Assembly (NCBI GenBank): GCA_002695005.1
Contig: NZNT01000018.1
Span: 1-40,664 of the forward strand
DNA: 40,664 nucleotides
Direction: 5' to 3'
From: Maritimibacter sp.
Lineage (GTDB): Bacteria > Pseudomonadota > Alphaproteobacteria > Rhodobacterales > Rhodobacteraceae
Below, one piece after another: positions 1-8,731 of the stretch (its first letter is position 1; every line of letters begins with the position of its first letter). A program made the position numbers and the translations under genes. Below the pieces are notes generated by a model. That model did not search any database. It saw only the letters and a program-made list of their open reading frames with translations, and was not told the origin of the DNA.

Positions 1-418
1 CGAGGCTGTCCAGACCGCCGCCGGAGCATCCGTATTGCATCACCATGTCGGGCTCGCTTTCGAGCTGGGTGAAGGTGTCCTGAACGGTCTGGAGGTTCAG
101 GATCTCGCGCTGCGGATCGTATTGCCAGAGCCGGAGGGGATGGCGCGCCAGACCGGCAAAGGCATAGCCGCGCGCCAGCAGATCTTCATAACGGGGCGCG
201 TAGCCCGGGACATGGATGAAGCTGGCGAAATCGAGATCGCGCAACAGGCGGCCGTTCCAGTTCTCCGGGACGCGGATGAGCCAGGAAGTGCCGTCGGGCA
301 GAACGCCGCTATGCTCGCGGAATGGGGTTTTGTCCTGTGCCGAGACAGGGGCTGCAAGGCTGGCCGCAAGCGCTAGGCAAAGCATCTTCTGCCCCGCCCG
401 ATATGAAAATCGAAACAT
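1..418 (-). CDS. secreted alpha/beta-hydrolase-like protein, 3' part outside window
   Basis: The reading frame starts at ATG 418, behind GGAGGAGAACC, and stays open to base 1, giving 139 visible codons. Residues 1-28 form a Sec signal peptide: basic start, LALAASLAAP core, and VSA-QD as the likely cleavage site. The mature part begins with a beta-rich stretch (LPDGTSWLIRVPENWNG) of the kind seen in secreted tannase or polyhydroxybutyrate-depolymerase-like hydrolases. Near the cut edge is YGCSGGG, which resembles a nucleophile elbow with serine preceded by cysteine (G-C-S-G-G). The catalytic Asp and His would lie beyond the window. It is the last visible gene of the leftward catabolic row and could release an acid for the acyl-CoA synthetase next to it, which is inference. 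The class is fairly clear and the substrate is unknown. Confidence 0.7.
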   Translation of the reverse strand, partial: MFRFSYRAGQKMLCLALAASLAAPVSAQDKTPFREHSGVLPDGTSWLIRVPENWNGRLLRDLDFASFIHVPGYAPRYEDLLARGYAFAGLARHPLRLWQYDPQREILNLQTVQDTFTQLESEPDMVMQYGCSGGGLDSL

Positions 419-680
419 GGTTCTCCTCCAGGTTGTGTTTTGGATGGCGCAGAGCTCCTCTCGTCCCGCCATCCTGTCAATAAACGTAGATGGCTAAATT
501 TATGAGTGTCAAGTTCATATTTGCGTAAGGTCAAAGCGTTTTTTTTTTCGAAATTGCGCCAATGCACAACTGCTGATCGGCTCCGGACGTCAGACACAAG
601 ATTTTAGGGCCGTTGCCAAAGCGGAACAGCTGAAAAGTCGCGACGCTGATCTCTTTGATTAATCAGCGTTTATGGTTACT
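419..680. other. gap upstream of the hydrolase gene
   Basis: No gene is visible here. It holds a T-run near 540-550, the likely promoter region of the leftward hydrolase gene, and a small stem-loop (644-668) just after the acyl-CoA synthetase stop. No sure promoter boxes were identified. Confidence 0.5.
644..668 (-). terminator. weak stem-loop after acyl-CoA synthetase
   Basis: Arms CGCTGAT (644-650) and ATCAGCG (662-668) pair perfectly over 7 bp with an 11-nt loop, 13 bases after the stop of the leftward acyl-CoA synthetase gene. On the minus strand the sequence after the stem is TCGCGACTTTT, a short T-run at some distance, so this is only a possible intrinsic terminator. Confidence 0.35.
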
Positions 681-2279
681 CTACCCTTCGAATAATACAG
701 CGAACTCCTCACGCAGCTCACGCTTCAGGATCTTCCCGCTCGCATTCTTCGGAAGGCTGTCCCGCAGGGCGATGTGCTTGGGTGTCTTGAATACGCTGAG
801 CGCGCCGCGGCAGTAATCGGTAACCTCTTCGGCGGTCACATTCTGCCCTGGTTTTGGCACCACGACGGCGACGACGGCTTCGATCCACTTCGGATGCGGA
901 ACGCCGAAGACAGCAACCTCTGCAACCTTGGGATGTCGAAATATGGTCTCCTCGACCTCGCGGCTCGCGACGTTCTCTCCGCCGGTCTTGATCATGTCCT
1001 TCTTGCGGTCGACGACGTAAAGATACCCATCCTCGTCGAACCGTCCGAGGTCGCCACTGTGGAACCAGCCGTTGCGGAACGCCTCTGCCGTCTTATCGGG
1101 GTCGTTATAGTAGCAAAGCGTAAGGTGGGGGCTTCTGTGCACGATCTCGCCAACTTCCCCGACCGGGACCTCATCGTCCTGATCGTTGACCACACGCGTC
1201 TCGACATTCAGGCCCGGACGGCCCGCGGATCCTAGTTTGGTCAGCTGTTCTTCCGGTCTGAGGATTGTCGCGCAGGGCGCCATTTCGGTCTGGCCATAGA
1301 AATTGTAGAGCCGCATGTTCGGCAGTCGCGCCGACAATTCCTCGATGATGGCGGTCGGCATGATAGAGGCGCCGTAATAGCCCTGACGCAGGCTCGACAG
1401 GTCGTGCTTGTCAAACTCGGGATGGCGCAGCAGCAGGATCCAGACCGTGGGCGGACAGAAAAGCTTGGTCACCTTTTCCGCCTCGATAGCGGCGAACATG
1501 GCCGCCGGGTCGGCCCCATCATGCAGGATGCTGGTCGCGCCGAGGTAGAGGTCGGGGGTCAGGAAGCAATCCAGTTGGGCGCAATGAAAGAGCGGAAGGC
1601 AGTGAAGTTCGACAGTGTCCGGCTGCATCTCTCCATCCACGATGACGGTGACGTACTGATCGAGCAGCGCGGAAGTGCTCATCATCGCGCCCTTAGGCCG
1701 GGATTCCGTGCCGCTGGTGTACATCATCTGGATCGGGTCGTCGGGCTGGACATCTGTCCAAGGCTCGGAGGCATCGGCACAGGCAAAAAGGTCTTCGACC
1801 GGGCTCCACCGGTCGGACACCGCTCCGCCCCCATGCGCGATAGAGAGCAGAATGTCGGGGCCGCCCCCGATCCGGTCCAGCGCCTCCTCCGCGACCGGGC
1901 AGAGCGTATCTTGGCAGATCAGGCCACGGGCCCCAGAGTGATCCAGAATGTAGGCGACATCCTCGGCGTTCAGCATGAAGTTGACGGGCGTTGCGATGGC
2001 CCCGATCTTTGCGAGCGCAAAGCGGACGATGACGAACGCACGGCTGTTGCGTGACAGGATGGCAACCCTTTCCCCCTTCGATATGCCAAGCGATATCAGT
2101 GCATTCGCAGTCCGGTTCACCACGTCGTTCAGATCGGCGAATGTGTCCCGGTGCTCGCGGAAGGCGAGGGCGAGCCGGTCTGGATACCGGGCCGCGCTTC
2201 GCCGCAGCAGATCGCCCAGCTGCTGGCTGCGTGCCCTTTGCTGCTCTGCGCCGGTCTGAATCTCGAGACCTGTGTTCAT
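681..2279 (-). CDS. AMP-forming acyl-CoA synthetase / ligase
   Basis: This 532-residue protein has the full set of adenylate-forming (ANL) motifs. The phosphate-binding loop is YTSGTESRPKG, where the usual TTG is TES. YNFYGQTEMAP is the A5 motif, GWFHSGDLGRFDEDGY carries the ATP-ribose aspartate, DRKKDMIKTGGENVASREVE is the hinge and CoA region, and PKNASGKILKREL carries the catalytic lysine. It would activate a carboxylic acid to its CoA thioester through an acyl-AMP in the cytoplasm. The start has GGGAGGG seven bases upstream. Length and motifs fit medium-chain or aromatic acyl-CoA synthetases. The neighbours (flavin monooxygenase, MDR reductase, ThDP enzyme, hydrolase) suggest it activates an acid made in this pathway. 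The substrate cannot be read from sequence. Confidence 0.9.
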   Translation of the reverse strand: MNTGLEIQTGAEQQRARSQQLGDLLRRSAARYPDRLALAFREHRDTFADLNDVVNRTANALISLGISKGERVAILSRNSRAFVIVRFALAKIGAIATPVNFMLNAEDVAYILDHSGARGLICQDTLCPVAEEALDRIGGGPDILLSIAHGGGAVSDRWSPVEDLFACADASEPWTDVQPDDPIQMMYTSGTESRPKGAMMSTSALLDQYVTVIVDGEMQPDTVELHCLPLFHCAQLDCFLTPDLYLGATSILHDGADPAAMFAAIEAEKVTKLFCPPTVWILLLRHPEFDKHDLSSLRQGYYGASIMPTAIIEELSARLPNMRLYNFYGQTEMAPCATILRPEEQLTKLGSAGRPGLNVETRVVNDQDDEVPVGEVGEIVHRSPHLTLCYYNDPDKTAEAFRNGWFHSGDLGRFDEDGYLYVVDRKKDMIKTGGENVASREVEETIFRHPKVAEVAVFGVPHPKWIEAVVAVVVPKPGQNVTAEEVTDYCRGALSVFKTPKHIALRDSLPKNASGKILKRELREEFAVLFEG

Positions 2280-2464
2280 GGTTTTGCCCTCCCTGTCACG
2301 GTCGCCATGCGGGCAACCCTCCTGAAAATCTCTGTGTCGCTTTGATGCCCTGTCCGCCTCGGAATGTTGCGACTATTGCGTTAGGCTTGGCCGGTGGTTG
2401 AGCCGGCCATGCCCTTGAATGCCAACCGCACGCTTGTACGACCGGCAAGTGCAGGGCGCCCGAA

Positions 2465-3244
2465 TTATTGCCGAAGCGATGTCAATGTGGTCACCAGGCT
2501 CTTGCTGGTTTCGTCAGTGATCTCTGACGCGAGTTCGGCAAAGACCGGGTCCCAGGCCGGGGCGAGACGTTGGCGATTCTCTTCGGTCACGCGATAGAGG
2601 TTGGCCGTTGTTTCAACCTGTGTCAGCGCGGTCTCGTTGATGGTGCGCAGGCCTTTCGTTCCACTCAATGTTGTTTCGGAGGACACGCGTTCGACGGTTG
2701 CCCGCTGCTCTTCGCTCAGCGCATCCGAGACATCCATTCCGACAACGGTAATCAAGGCATTGCCGGTCAGCTGGTAGCCCGAGAAATACGGCGCGACCTC
2801 GTACATTGAACTTGCAAGGTAGATCGTTGGAACGGTCAGCGAACAGTCGACGGTTCCAGTCTGAAGTGCGGTGTAGACGTCAGAGGCCGGCAGGGCGACT
2901 GGGCTGCCGCCAAGGATCTCGACCTGCTTGGCCTGCCAGCGTCCGGCTGCTCGGATCTTCTTTCCCGCCCAGTCGTCTATGGTTTCGACAAAGGCGTCGC
3001 GACAGGCCAGCACGCCGCTGCCCACAGCGTCGAGCGCTTCGGGGATCGAGACCAAACCACCATTGAAAGCGGCCTCGAACTGCACCTCTCCGCCGGTGGC
3101 CTCGGCCAGGGTCTCAGCCCATGTCACCCCGATCTGCGAGAATTCGTTCGCGGCATTGAAGGGGAGCGAGTAGGGATGTTCTTCGGCGATCGCCCCCGTC
3201 GCGAGACACAGCGCACTTGCCGATATGACTGCAAATTTCTTCAT
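2465..3244 (-). CDS. DctP-type TRAP binding protein with a 66-residue internal deletion
   Basis: A 259-residue periplasmic TRAP solute-binding protein with an N-terminal signal peptide (cut near AIA-EE). It is a paralogue of the 324-residue DctP at 10268-11242: both have YSLPFN, NEFS, IPE.LDA, the ligand-binding segment AGRWQAKQ, SPV.LPASD.Y.ALQ and YEVAPYFS. Compared with that protein, about 66 residues are missing between residues 77 and 79 (DAVGSGV joined directly to LACRDAF), while both sides align without a frameshift. The lost part covers much of one lobe, so binding is probably impaired. It may be a decaying gene kept in frame. No DctQM partners stand next to it on this strand. The start has GGGAGG upstream. 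Confidence 0.75.
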   Translation of the reverse strand: MKKFAVISASALCLATGAIAEEHPYSLPFNAANEFSQIGVTWAETLAEATGGEVQFEAAFNGGLVSIPEALDAVGSGVLACRDAFVETIDDWAGKKIRAAGRWQAKQVEILGGSPVALPASDVYTALQTGTVDCSLTVPTIYLASSMYEVAPYFSGYQLTGNALITVVGMDVSDALSEEQRATVERVSSETTLSGTKGLRTINETALTQVETTANLYRVTEENRQRLAPAWDPVFAELASEITDETSKSLVTTLTSLRQ

Positions 3245-3347
3245 GTGTTTTCCTCCCTGGTTGGTGCGGGCTGATTGCCGCGCACTTGTATCAGCGAGCG
3301 CGTCTGCCTCCTCCGACAGGCGCGCAGGCCTTCGGCCCCGCGTGTTG

Positions 3348-4838
3348 TCAAACCGATGCAGGACCGGCAGAGTCTGACGCCCTGAACCGGACGCCGGACA
3401 GCGCTTCCTTCTTCACGCGATTGCGGAAGGCTTCGATGGTGTCGGGCCAGTGAGTGAACACCTTGCCGGTGCCGCCGACCCGGTAGTAGGACACGCAGTT
3501 CCCCTGAACGAGGACGCTGGCATCGGCCCTGGCCTGGATATCGTCGTTGAAGGCGGCATAAGCCGCTTCGTCGACCTCGAGGATGTCTGCACCGCGATCT
3601 TCGGCCTGCTTCATTGCATCAAGGATGAAACGGGTCTGCGCCTCGACCATGTCGGTGACCGACGCGCCGCCGCCGTTCGGGCCGCAGATCATGAAGAAGT
3701 TAGGAAACCCTTCGACCATGGACCCGAAATAGGCGTGCGGGACCTCCTGCCATTCCTGCGCGAGGACACGGCCTTGGCTGCCGGTGATGGTCAGGTCGCC
3801 CATCATCCCGGCTGGATCGAAACCGGTGGCCCAGATCACGACATCGACCGGGTAACGCTCGCCGTCCACATCGACGATCGCGTCCTCCGAAAGGCCGGAC
3901 ACACCGCGTCCGATCAATTCGACGTTGTCGCGTTCGAAAGCCGGGTAATAGTCGGTGCTGAAGAGTGGTCGCTTGCACCCGAACCGGTATTTCGGCGCCA
4001 GCACCTCGCGGGCATGCGGATCCTTGACCTGTTCGTCAAACAGCTTGCGCCAAGCCGCTTCCTGTTCCGCGATCACGGCGCCGTTCATCGGAAACCGGGA
4101 CTTGGCGATCACTTCGAAACGGTCGAACCATTCCTTGCGCCGTTCCAGTTGCTGACTGGCAAACTCTTCGCTGTCGCGATCGATATCCGCAAAAGAGATG
4201 TCCGGACGCGGCATGACATAGGAGGGGGTACGCACAAAAACATAAAGCTTTTCAGCATGTTTCGCCGCATAGGGCACCACCTGGATTGAGGTCGCACCGC
4301 CACCGACGACGGCCACCCGCTTGCCGTCGAGGTCAATATCGTCGTTCCAGAAAGAGGTATGGATGGACTGGCCCTCGAACCCGTCGAGGCCCTTGATCTC
4401 AGGCAGGGTCGGCTGCGAGAGGAGGCCACCGGACCAGATCAGCATCCGTGCGGCCCAAGTCCGGCCATCGCGACTCGTCACGCGCCAGCATCCGGCGTCA
4501 TCGTTCCAGGTGGCCTGACTGATGCGAGTGTTGAACACCGTCTTGCGGGTCACGCCATACCGGTCGGCGAGGTCGCGGAGATAGGCTAGTATTTCGCTGC
4601 CTGGCGCGAAATTGGTCGACCAACTGGTGCCGGGGTAGAAGCTGTAGGCGTAAAGGTCGATCGGCGTGTCGCAGGCGATATTGGGATATCGGTGCTGCCG
4701 CCAGACGCCGCCCACGCTATCTGCGGCCTCGATGACGGCGATGTTGTCGTATCCGCTTTCGATCAATTGCGCAGCCGTTCCGACGCCGCCTAGTCCTGCG
4801 CCAATGATGAGCACGTCCAGCAAGGTGTCGTCGCTCAT
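3348..4838 (-). CDS. flavin-dependent monooxygenase, Baeyer-Villiger/FMO type
   Basis: A 496-residue class B flavoprotein monooxygenase. Residues 9-20 hold the FAD Rossmann motif GAGLGG, residues 44-55 the conserved GGVWRQHRYPN segment, and residues 179-184 the NADPH motif GGGATS. Between them at 154-165 is FEGQSIHTSFWN, the Baeyer-Villiger fingerprint FxGxxxHxxxW(P/D) with Asn in the last place. IWATGFDP, typical of the family, is near the C-terminus. It would use NADPH and O2 to insert oxygen into a ketone or to oxidise a soft heteroatom. Its ATG overlaps the stop of a 21-codon ORF upstream (ATGA) and has AGAGGG as ribosome site. With the acyl-CoA synthetase and hydrolase downstream, ketone to ester to acid to CoA is a reasonable but unproven scheme. 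Confidence 0.88.
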   Translation of the reverse strand: MSDDTLLDVLIIGAGLGGVGTAAQLIESGYDNIAVIEAADSVGGVWRQHRYPNIACDTPIDLYAYSFYPGTSWSTNFAPGSEILAYLRDLADRYGVTRKTVFNTRISQATWNDDAGCWRVTSRDGRTWAARMLIWSGGLLSQPTLPEIKGLDGFEGQSIHTSFWNDDIDLDGKRVAVVGGGATSIQVVPYAAKHAEKLYVFVRTPSYVMPRPDISFADIDRDSEEFASQQLERRKEWFDRFEVIAKSRFPMNGAVIAEQEAAWRKLFDEQVKDPHAREVLAPKYRFGCKRPLFSTDYYPAFERDNVELIGRGVSGLSEDAIVDVDGERYPVDVVIWATGFDPAGMMGDLTITGSQGRVLAQEWQEVPHAYFGSMVEGFPNFFMICGPNGGGASVTDMVEAQTRFILDAMKQAEDRGADILEVDEAAYAAFNDDIQARADASVLVQGNCVSYYRVGGTGKVFTHWPDTIEAFRNRVKKEALSGVRFRASDSAGPASV

Positions 4839-4900
4839 GATCCGACCCTCTCATGTCCGTTTTGGAAACCGGTGTCGGGGCGTACCGTGTCGTCCTGCAT
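4835..4900 (-). CDS. possible 21-codon ORF coupled to the monooxygenase
   Basis: Behind a strong ribosome site (AGGGAGGAATAGC) an ATG at 4900 opens MQDDTVRPDTGFQNGHERVG plus one serine. Its TGA overlaps the ATG of the flavin monooxygenase as ATGA. The arrangement is that of a translationally coupled leader. The peptide is hydrophilic and resembles nothing I recognise. It could equally be the leftover start of a deleted gene. Confidence 0.4.
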   Translation of the reverse strand: MQDDTVRPDTGFQNGHERVGS

Positions 4901-4995
4901 GCTATTCCTCCCTATTCGGCGCGGTTCGGCGTCTTCAGGCCAGGTCATTCCGTTCATCCGGACGACGGTGCCGAAAGTCCGATCCGGGCGGGACA

Positions 4996-5015
4996 GTCAG
5001 GCCCTGGGGCCTGAC
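4996..5015 (-). terminator. perfect 9-bp stem-loop after the PEBP gene
   Basis: GTCAGGCCC (4996-5004) and GGGCCTGAC (5007-5015) form a near-perfect hairpin about 70 bases after the stop of the PEBP-like gene and before the monooxygenase unit. There is no T-run on either strand, so it may be an mRNA processing or stabilising structure rather than an intrinsic terminator. Confidence 0.4.
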
Positions 5016-5084
5016 ATCCAGATTTCACCTTAAGATTGCGGGCCGATCTCCTCCTCCGGCCGGTGCAATCGGGCGGCGTCGGGA

Positions 5085-5588
5085 CTAGCGGCCGTAGTAT
5101 GCCGTGAAGGTGGTCGACGCGATCTTGTTCTGATGAACCATGAAGCCGACCATCGCGGCCGAGGCCTGATCGTCGAGCGGCAGAGCTTCAACGCTCAGGG
5201 CGTGTAATGTGAATACATAGCGGTGCGGCTTGTCGCCCGGTGGCGGAACCGGACCGCCGTAGATCGGGGCGCCCCAGTCAGATCGGCCCTGAACAGTCGG
5301 CATCGGAAGGTCGCCGGTCGCTGCGGCGTTTTCCGGAATGCTGGTTGTCCCGGCGGGGATGTTGAAGAGGATCCAGTGCCAGAACCCGCTGCCGGTCGGG
5401 GCGTCGGGATCGTACATCGTGAGGGCAAAGCTTTTGGTCCCATCGGGCGCCCCGCTCCATTCCAAGCCGGGCGACTTGTTGTCGCCGGTGCAGCCCCAGT
5501 CATTGAAGACGAAGGTTTCGGGGATCGTTTCGTTTTCAGGAATGCCTACGACATTTATCTTGAAGGTGCTCGCTGTCGCGTCTGCCAT
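5085..5588 (-). CDS. YbhB/YbcL-family PEBP-like protein
   Basis: A 167-residue phosphatidylethanolamine-binding / Raf-kinase-inhibitor-like protein of the bacterial YbhB class. Family marks are the anion-pocket segment MYDPDAPTGSGFWHWILFNI in the middle, then GRSDWGAPIYGGPVPPPG, HRYVFTLHAL and the C-terminal TFTAYYGR. There is no signal peptide, so it should be cytoplasmic. ATG 5588 was chosen over 5600 because GGAG lies six bases before it. It sits in the leftward row between the MDR oxidoreductase and the monooxygenase. Members often occur in catabolic operons with no known reaction. Confidence 0.88.
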   Translation of the reverse strand: MADATASTFKINVVGIPENETIPETFVFNDWGCTGDNKSPGLEWSGAPDGTKSFALTMYDPDAPTGSGFWHWILFNIPAGTTSIPENAAATGDLPMPTVQGRSDWGAPIYGGPVPPPGDKPHRYVFTLHALSVEALPLDDQASAAMVGFMVHQNKIASTTFTAYYGR

Positions 5589-5626
5589 GGTATACTCCAT
5601 TGTTTGCTGGCTTAGGTTTGGTCTGT

Positions 5627-6589
5627 TCAGGGGATCAGGACGACCTTCCCGAACGGGCGGTTATCTTCGACATGGCGATGCGCCGCGGCAGCTTCGCTCA
5701 GTCGGAAAGTCTTTTCCACGGGCATCACGAGTTCTCCGGCGGCGACATCCGAAAGCAGGCCCGAAATCATTTGTCCGATTTCGGGAAGGTGCATGACTTT
5801 GCCGAAGATGAAGCCTGTGACCGTGACCGCGGATTGTCGGATCGCGGCAGGGTCAAGCGTGGGTTGAACGCCGCTTGCCATGCCGACCATGACCAACCGA
5901 CCCCGGGGGCGAATGGCGGCAAATAAGTCGGAAAACTTGGGGCCACCGACAAGGTCGATCGCTAGATCGACACCATATCCCCGGGTCGCCGCCAGAGTTT
6001 CGGCCCTGATGTCGCCCGTCCTGCCGTCGATACCGATATCGAGACCGAGCGTCTTGAGGGCGGCGATCTTCTCGGGTGAAGAAGCGGTGCCGATCACCCG
6101 GGCGCCGGCCCGCTTGGCGATCTGGACGAGAGCGATACCCACCCCTCCGGAGGCGCCGTGGATCAGTAAAGTTTCACCCGATCTCAACTGTCCGTATTCG
6201 AAGAGCGCCTGATGCGCCGTTCCGAAAGCAACCGGCACTGTTGACATCGCCTTCAGATCGGTACCGGCGGGGACCGGGTAGGCGAAATGTTGGGGAACCG
6301 CGAAGAGTTCGGCATGAGAGCACGAGAAGTTGAACCCCACAACGCTGTCGCCGGGGCGCAGTGATTTGACCTCGGGTCCGACCATGGTGACGGTCCCGGC
6401 GGCCTGATAACCGCCAATCCGTCGCGCTCCGTCCACCGGCGTTATCCGCCGATGCAGGAGATCACCGCCTTCGATGCTGATGGCGCTGACTTTTATCACG
6501 ACGTCCGCCGGGCCGCATGTCGGGTCTTCGACATCGCCGTATTGCAGGACTTCCGGTGCGCCGGTTTCGGTGTAGAAGGCCGCTTTCAT
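5627..6589 (-). CDS. zinc-free MDR oxidoreductase (quinone oxidoreductase type)
   Basis: A 320-residue medium-chain dehydrogenase/reductase. The N-terminal GroES-like half runs to about residue 120. It lacks the zinc-ligand pattern of alcohol dehydrogenases, as expected for the quinone oxidoreductase branch. The nucleotide-binding half starts with HGASGGVGIALVQIAKRAGA (about 144-163), a typical NADPH site. It probably reduces an enone or quinone. It follows the ThDP gene by 126 bases and precedes the PEBP gene by 38, so co-transcription is likely. The ribosome site is weak (GGAT). The substrate is not known. Confidence 0.88.
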   Translation of the reverse strand: MKAAFYTETGAPEVLQYGDVEDPTCGPADVVIKVSAISIEGGDLLHRRITPVDGARRIGGYQAAGTVTMVGPEVKSLRPGDSVVGFNFSCSHAELFAVPQHFAYPVPAGTDLKAMSTVPVAFGTAHQALFEYGQLRSGETLLIHGASGGVGIALVQIAKRAGARVIGTASSPEKIAALKTLGLDIGIDGRTGDIRAETLAATRGYGVDLAIDLVGGPKFSDLFAAIRPRGRLVMVGMASGVQPTLDPAAIRQSAVTVTGFIFGKVMHLPEIGQMISGLLSDVAAGELVMPVEKTFRLSEAAAAHRHVEDNRPFGKVVLIP

Positions 6590-6625
6590 CGCGTATCCAT
6601 TGCTGAAGTCGTTCAGGTCCGGCCC

Positions 6626-6652
6626 GCTGCCGGGCCGTCGGCCCTTGGCAGC
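6626..6652 (-). terminator. GC-rich imperfect stem-loop between ThDP and MDR genes
   Basis: GCTGCCGGGCC pairs with GGCCC-TT-GGCAGC, leaving a three-base loop and a two-base bulge. It lies 64 bases after the stop of the ThDP enzyme gene. There is no T-run, so it may attenuate or stabilise mRNA rather than terminate strictly. Confidence 0.3.
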
Positions 6653-6715
6653 AGGATTAGGGGTCGGGGCCCCGATGGCTTTGATTGATGGCGCCCTCCG
6701 GCGCGCAGGCCGGCG

Positions 6716-8440
6716 CTATTCGCCGACCACCTCGATCAGCCAGGGCCGATTGCTTGCCTTTGCCGTCTTCAGACAGGCCGACAGGTCATCCGCGGTCGTC
6801 ACACGTTTGGCTTCAAGACCCAGGCTCTGAGCGAACTGGGTGAAATCGACCGGTGCGGATTCCCAGGTCCATGCCATTTCGTTGCGTTCCTGAAGACCGG
6901 TCGACATGTCGTAGACCGCATCGATCGCATCCGGGACACAGAGCCAGCCTTGGTTGTTGTTCACCACGAAAACCACAGGCAGGTTCTGCTGCGCAGCCGA
7001 CCACATGCAGGTAGCGCTGAACATGAGGTTCCCGTCTCCGAGGAAGGCGAGAACCCGTCGATCCTCGGCGCCCATCTGCATGCCAATCGCCGTCGGCGCG
7101 CCCCATCCCTGCGCACTGCCTTTTCCAGATACGGCGTGGAAATTCAGAGGGTCGTCGAAGTCGTACATCGTCTCGACATGCCAGCCGAGGGTGCTGCCTG
7201 CCTGAACGATAATCCAGTCGGATCCGCACTGCTTGTACACTTCGCGGATGAGTTTCTTTTGCGGCACTGGGGACTGATCGCCTGGTAGCGCGTCCGCCTC
7301 TTCGATCGCGGTCTGCCGGGCTTGTCTTGGTGCGGCGCAGATCTCGCGGTTGCGTGCCCGTGCGTCTTCGGCGACAGGCGTGTGCTTCAATATCTCGACC
7401 AGCCGGGCGAGGCTTGGTTTCGGATGACCGTGCAGGGCCACGTCCGGCCAGAGTTGCTTGGCGGTCAGCATCGGATCGACCGACAGCGTAACCAGCCGCG
7501 TCCCGGACGGCAGCATCCGCTTTTCATCGGGCACGCCTTTTTCGGTGAACTCATAGCCGATGGCAAAGGCGACGTCTGCCTCAGCTAGGATCGCGGCATT
7601 GTTCGCCGGAGTGCCGACATACTGGTGGTGGCTGGTCGGGAACCCCATGAAGGAAGGATCCTGTTCGGACACAACCGGAGCGCCCACTGCCTCGGCAAGT
7701 GCGACCATCTCGTCGACGGCCCGGAGACGCCCGACCTCACTGCCGCAAAGCAGCACCGGCCGACGCGCTTCGCCCAGAAGCCGTGCCGTTTCCGCCAACC
7801 CGAGTTCGTCCGCGACCGGCGCGTCGAACGTACGCATCCGCGCGTAGTCCTCGCGGGGCGGGGGGCCGGACAATTCGATATCGTAGAGGTCCGAGGGGAT
7901 CGAGATATGGACCGGGCCCATGGGCGCGGTCGATGCGATTTCCCAAGCGCGGGCAAGGATTTCGGGAATGCGCTCAGGCGTCGTGATGTCGTAGTTCCAT
8001 TTGGTGAACTGCGCGCTCATTTCGGTCAATGAGCGAGGAGTCGCGGCATACTGATCACGTCCGCTTGTCGTGCGCGACCCGGTCGTCGACACTATCACCA
8101 TGGGAATATTGTCCGCCCAGGCCGTCGTGACCGACATCATCGCTAGAGCGGTGCCGGAGGCGTGATACACGATGCAGAACGTCGGCTTGCCCGTCTGACG
8201 TGCGTAGCCCTGCGCCATCATGGTCAGGTTCGTCTCGTTCAGATGGCTTACGCAATTTATCTCTTTGCGGCGGGTCATCAGGGCGCGGGCCAGTCCCAGC
8301 ATTCCAAGCCCTGTGATGTTGAATACCTTTTCGGCGCCAAGTCCGACCAGCGTGTCGATCAGCAGGTCTGCCCCGGTGTGAACCGCGTCGGCACGCCGGG
8401 CGGTCTGTGCATCAATGGCGTCGTTTCGAAGGTTTCCCAT
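6716..8440 (-). CDS. ThDP-dependent enzyme of the acetolactate synthase/benzoylformate decarboxylase family
   Basis: A 574-residue thiamine-diphosphate enzyme with the usual three domains. The activating Glu is E69 in SHLNETNLTMMAQGYAR, and the ThDP/metal motif runs from GDG at 468 to NNN at about 494-496. The middle domain holds SVDPMLTAK and related nucleotide-domain-like segments. It should cleave or form a bond next to a carbonyl, for example decarboxylating a 2-oxoacid or cleaving a 1,2-diketone. It lacks features that would fix it as IlvB, Ipdc or cyclohexane-1,2-dione hydrolase. It starts the leftward catabolic row behind GGAGGAGG. The AT-rich gap upstream holds a direct repeat that may be a regulator site. 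Confidence 0.85.
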   Translation of the reverse strand: MGNLRNDAIDAQTARRADAVHTGADLLIDTLVGLGAEKVFNITGLGMLGLARALMTRRKEINCVSHLNETNLTMMAQGYARQTGKPTFCIVYHASGTALAMMSVTTAWADNIPMVIVSTTGSRTTSGRDQYAATPRSLTEMSAQFTKWNYDITTPERIPEILARAWEIASTAPMGPVHISIPSDLYDIELSGPPPREDYARMRTFDAPVADELGLAETARLLGEARRPVLLCGSEVGRLRAVDEMVALAEAVGAPVVSEQDPSFMGFPTSHHQYVGTPANNAAILAEADVAFAIGYEFTEKGVPDEKRMLPSGTRLVTLSVDPMLTAKQLWPDVALHGHPKPSLARLVEILKHTPVAEDARARNREICAAPRQARQTAIEEADALPGDQSPVPQKKLIREVYKQCGSDWIIVQAGSTLGWHVETMYDFDDPLNFHAVSGKGSAQGWGAPTAIGMQMGAEDRRVLAFLGDGNLMFSATCMWSAAQQNLPVVFVVNNNQGWLCVPDAIDAVYDMSTGLQERNEMAWTWESAPVDFTQFAQSLGLEAKRVTTADDLSACLKTAKASNRPWLIEVVGE

Positions 8441-8650
8441 TCGATTTCCTCCTCCAGAATTTTGGATGACCTGACCATGTTCCTGCGTCGTCCTCGCTCG
8501 GCGCCGAATGCGGTCTAGTAATCTGTCATCCTGAGGACAGCGTAGGCATGGCCATCGGTGTTACTCAAATTGATTTAATCTTCAGATAAAATCACGAGGG
8601 TGAATAAAGCTTGTTTCGGTGGATTTTCCAGTCACGTCGCGGCCTAACGC

Positions 8651-8680
8651 AACAATCTGAAATTATTGACGAACAATCTG
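8651..8680. promoter_or_regulatory. direct repeat AACAATCTG, 21-bp period
   Basis: AACAATCTG occurs at 8651-8659 and again at 8672-8680, two helical turns apart, in the AT-rich gap between the LysR gene and the ThDP gene. The placement, about 210 bases before the ThDP start, would suit an activator site. No link to a given regulator can be shown. Confidence 0.3.
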
Positions 8681-8731
8681 CCCCAATGAAAGCAGGCACG
8701 ACACATTCAACATGAAGACATTGGGCACAGA

